From NCBI GenBank assembly GCA_036802945.1, contig DAIRVG010000152.1, positions 1 through 14,276 of the forward strand: DNA of 14,276 nucleotides, read 5' to 3'. The notes beneath the pieces are model-generated. The model saw only the letters and a list, made by a program, of their open reading frames with translations, ran no database searches and had not been told where the DNA came from. The stretch is from Gp6-AA40 sp036802945. Its GTDB lineage: Bacteria > Acidobacteriota > Vicinamibacteria > Vicinamibacterales > UBA2999. The position numbers and the translations under genes are program-made. Positions 13,041-14,276 of this stretch are shown here, one piece after another. How positions within the stretch are numbered: the stretch's first letter is position 1; each line of letters begins with the position of its first letter.

Positions 13041-13122
13041 GAGACAAGCCACGGAGACACGGAGACACGGAGGTATTGTTTGGTTGTCTTCTCCGTGACT
13101 CCGTGCCTCCGTGGCCCGTTTC
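13041..13122. repeat. Octamer palindrome, copy 3, between carA and carB
   Basis: The best-preserved copy: leader GAGACAAG, three left octamers (13049-13072), 18-nt loop, three right octamers (13091-13114), trailer CCCGTTTC. The 24-nt arms match at 22 positions, the differences being at the variable first base of the octamers. It starts 5 nt after the carA stop and ends 15 nt before the carB ATG. Confidence 0.95.
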
Positions 13123-13137
13123 GGTGGAAGTTGCTGA

Positions 13138-14276
<1,139 letters not shown>

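Overview
This is a GC-rich bacterial chromosome segment, almost entirely coding, carrying housekeeping genes. The likely host is a member of the Acidobacteriota, perhaps Vicinamibacteria. That is an inference from the high GC, a bacillithiol gene (bshC) in a Gram-negative-looking background (PilT, PBP1b-type transglycosylase), a soluble Hanks kinase with a zinc ribbon, and many short-period palindromic repeats between genes. No rRNA, tRNA, CRISPR array, transposase or phage gene is visible.

Layout, left to right. (1) On the minus strand: the N-terminus of a PilT-type ATPase cut by the window edge, ilvE (branched-chain aminotransferase) and a Ser/Thr kinase. They are separated by two copies of an octamer-based palindrome and by smaller hairpins. 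(2) rsmE on the plus strand is divergent from the kinase and converges on prmA, with a 27-bp overlap of the two 3' ends. (3) A minus-strand heat-shock/translation operon runs hrcA-grpE-dnaJ-prmA. It resembles the classical hrcA-grpE-dnaK-dnaJ-prmA-rsmE cluster, but dnaK is missing and rsmE is inverted. (4) A plus-strand gene for a four-helix-bundle (23S rRNA intervening-sequence family) protein lies between hrcA and the next operon. It is enclosed by a long GAAC/GTTC-rich inverted repeat. (5) bshC followed by a class A penicillin-binding protein, both minus strand. (6) carA and the first third of carB on the plus strand, with an AT-rich dyad upstream of carA and a third copy of the octamer palindrome between carA and carB.

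The genes themselves are conventional: amino-acid and pyrimidine/arginine precursor synthesis, rRNA and ribosomal-protein methylation, chaperones, thiol synthesis and cell wall. The unusual content is the repeat layer. At least five short-period families (7, 8, 9 and 18 bp, plus GAAC-spaced) occupy intergenic space, gene ends and, in prmA, the inside of a coding region. The most element-like structure is the four-helix-bundle gene inside its 44-nt inverted repeats (40/44 matching), which recalls the stem-plus-ORF design of 23S rRNA intervening sequences but sits outside any rRNA gene. The prmA heptamer arrays are a second candidate, because a change of one unit would shift the reading frame.
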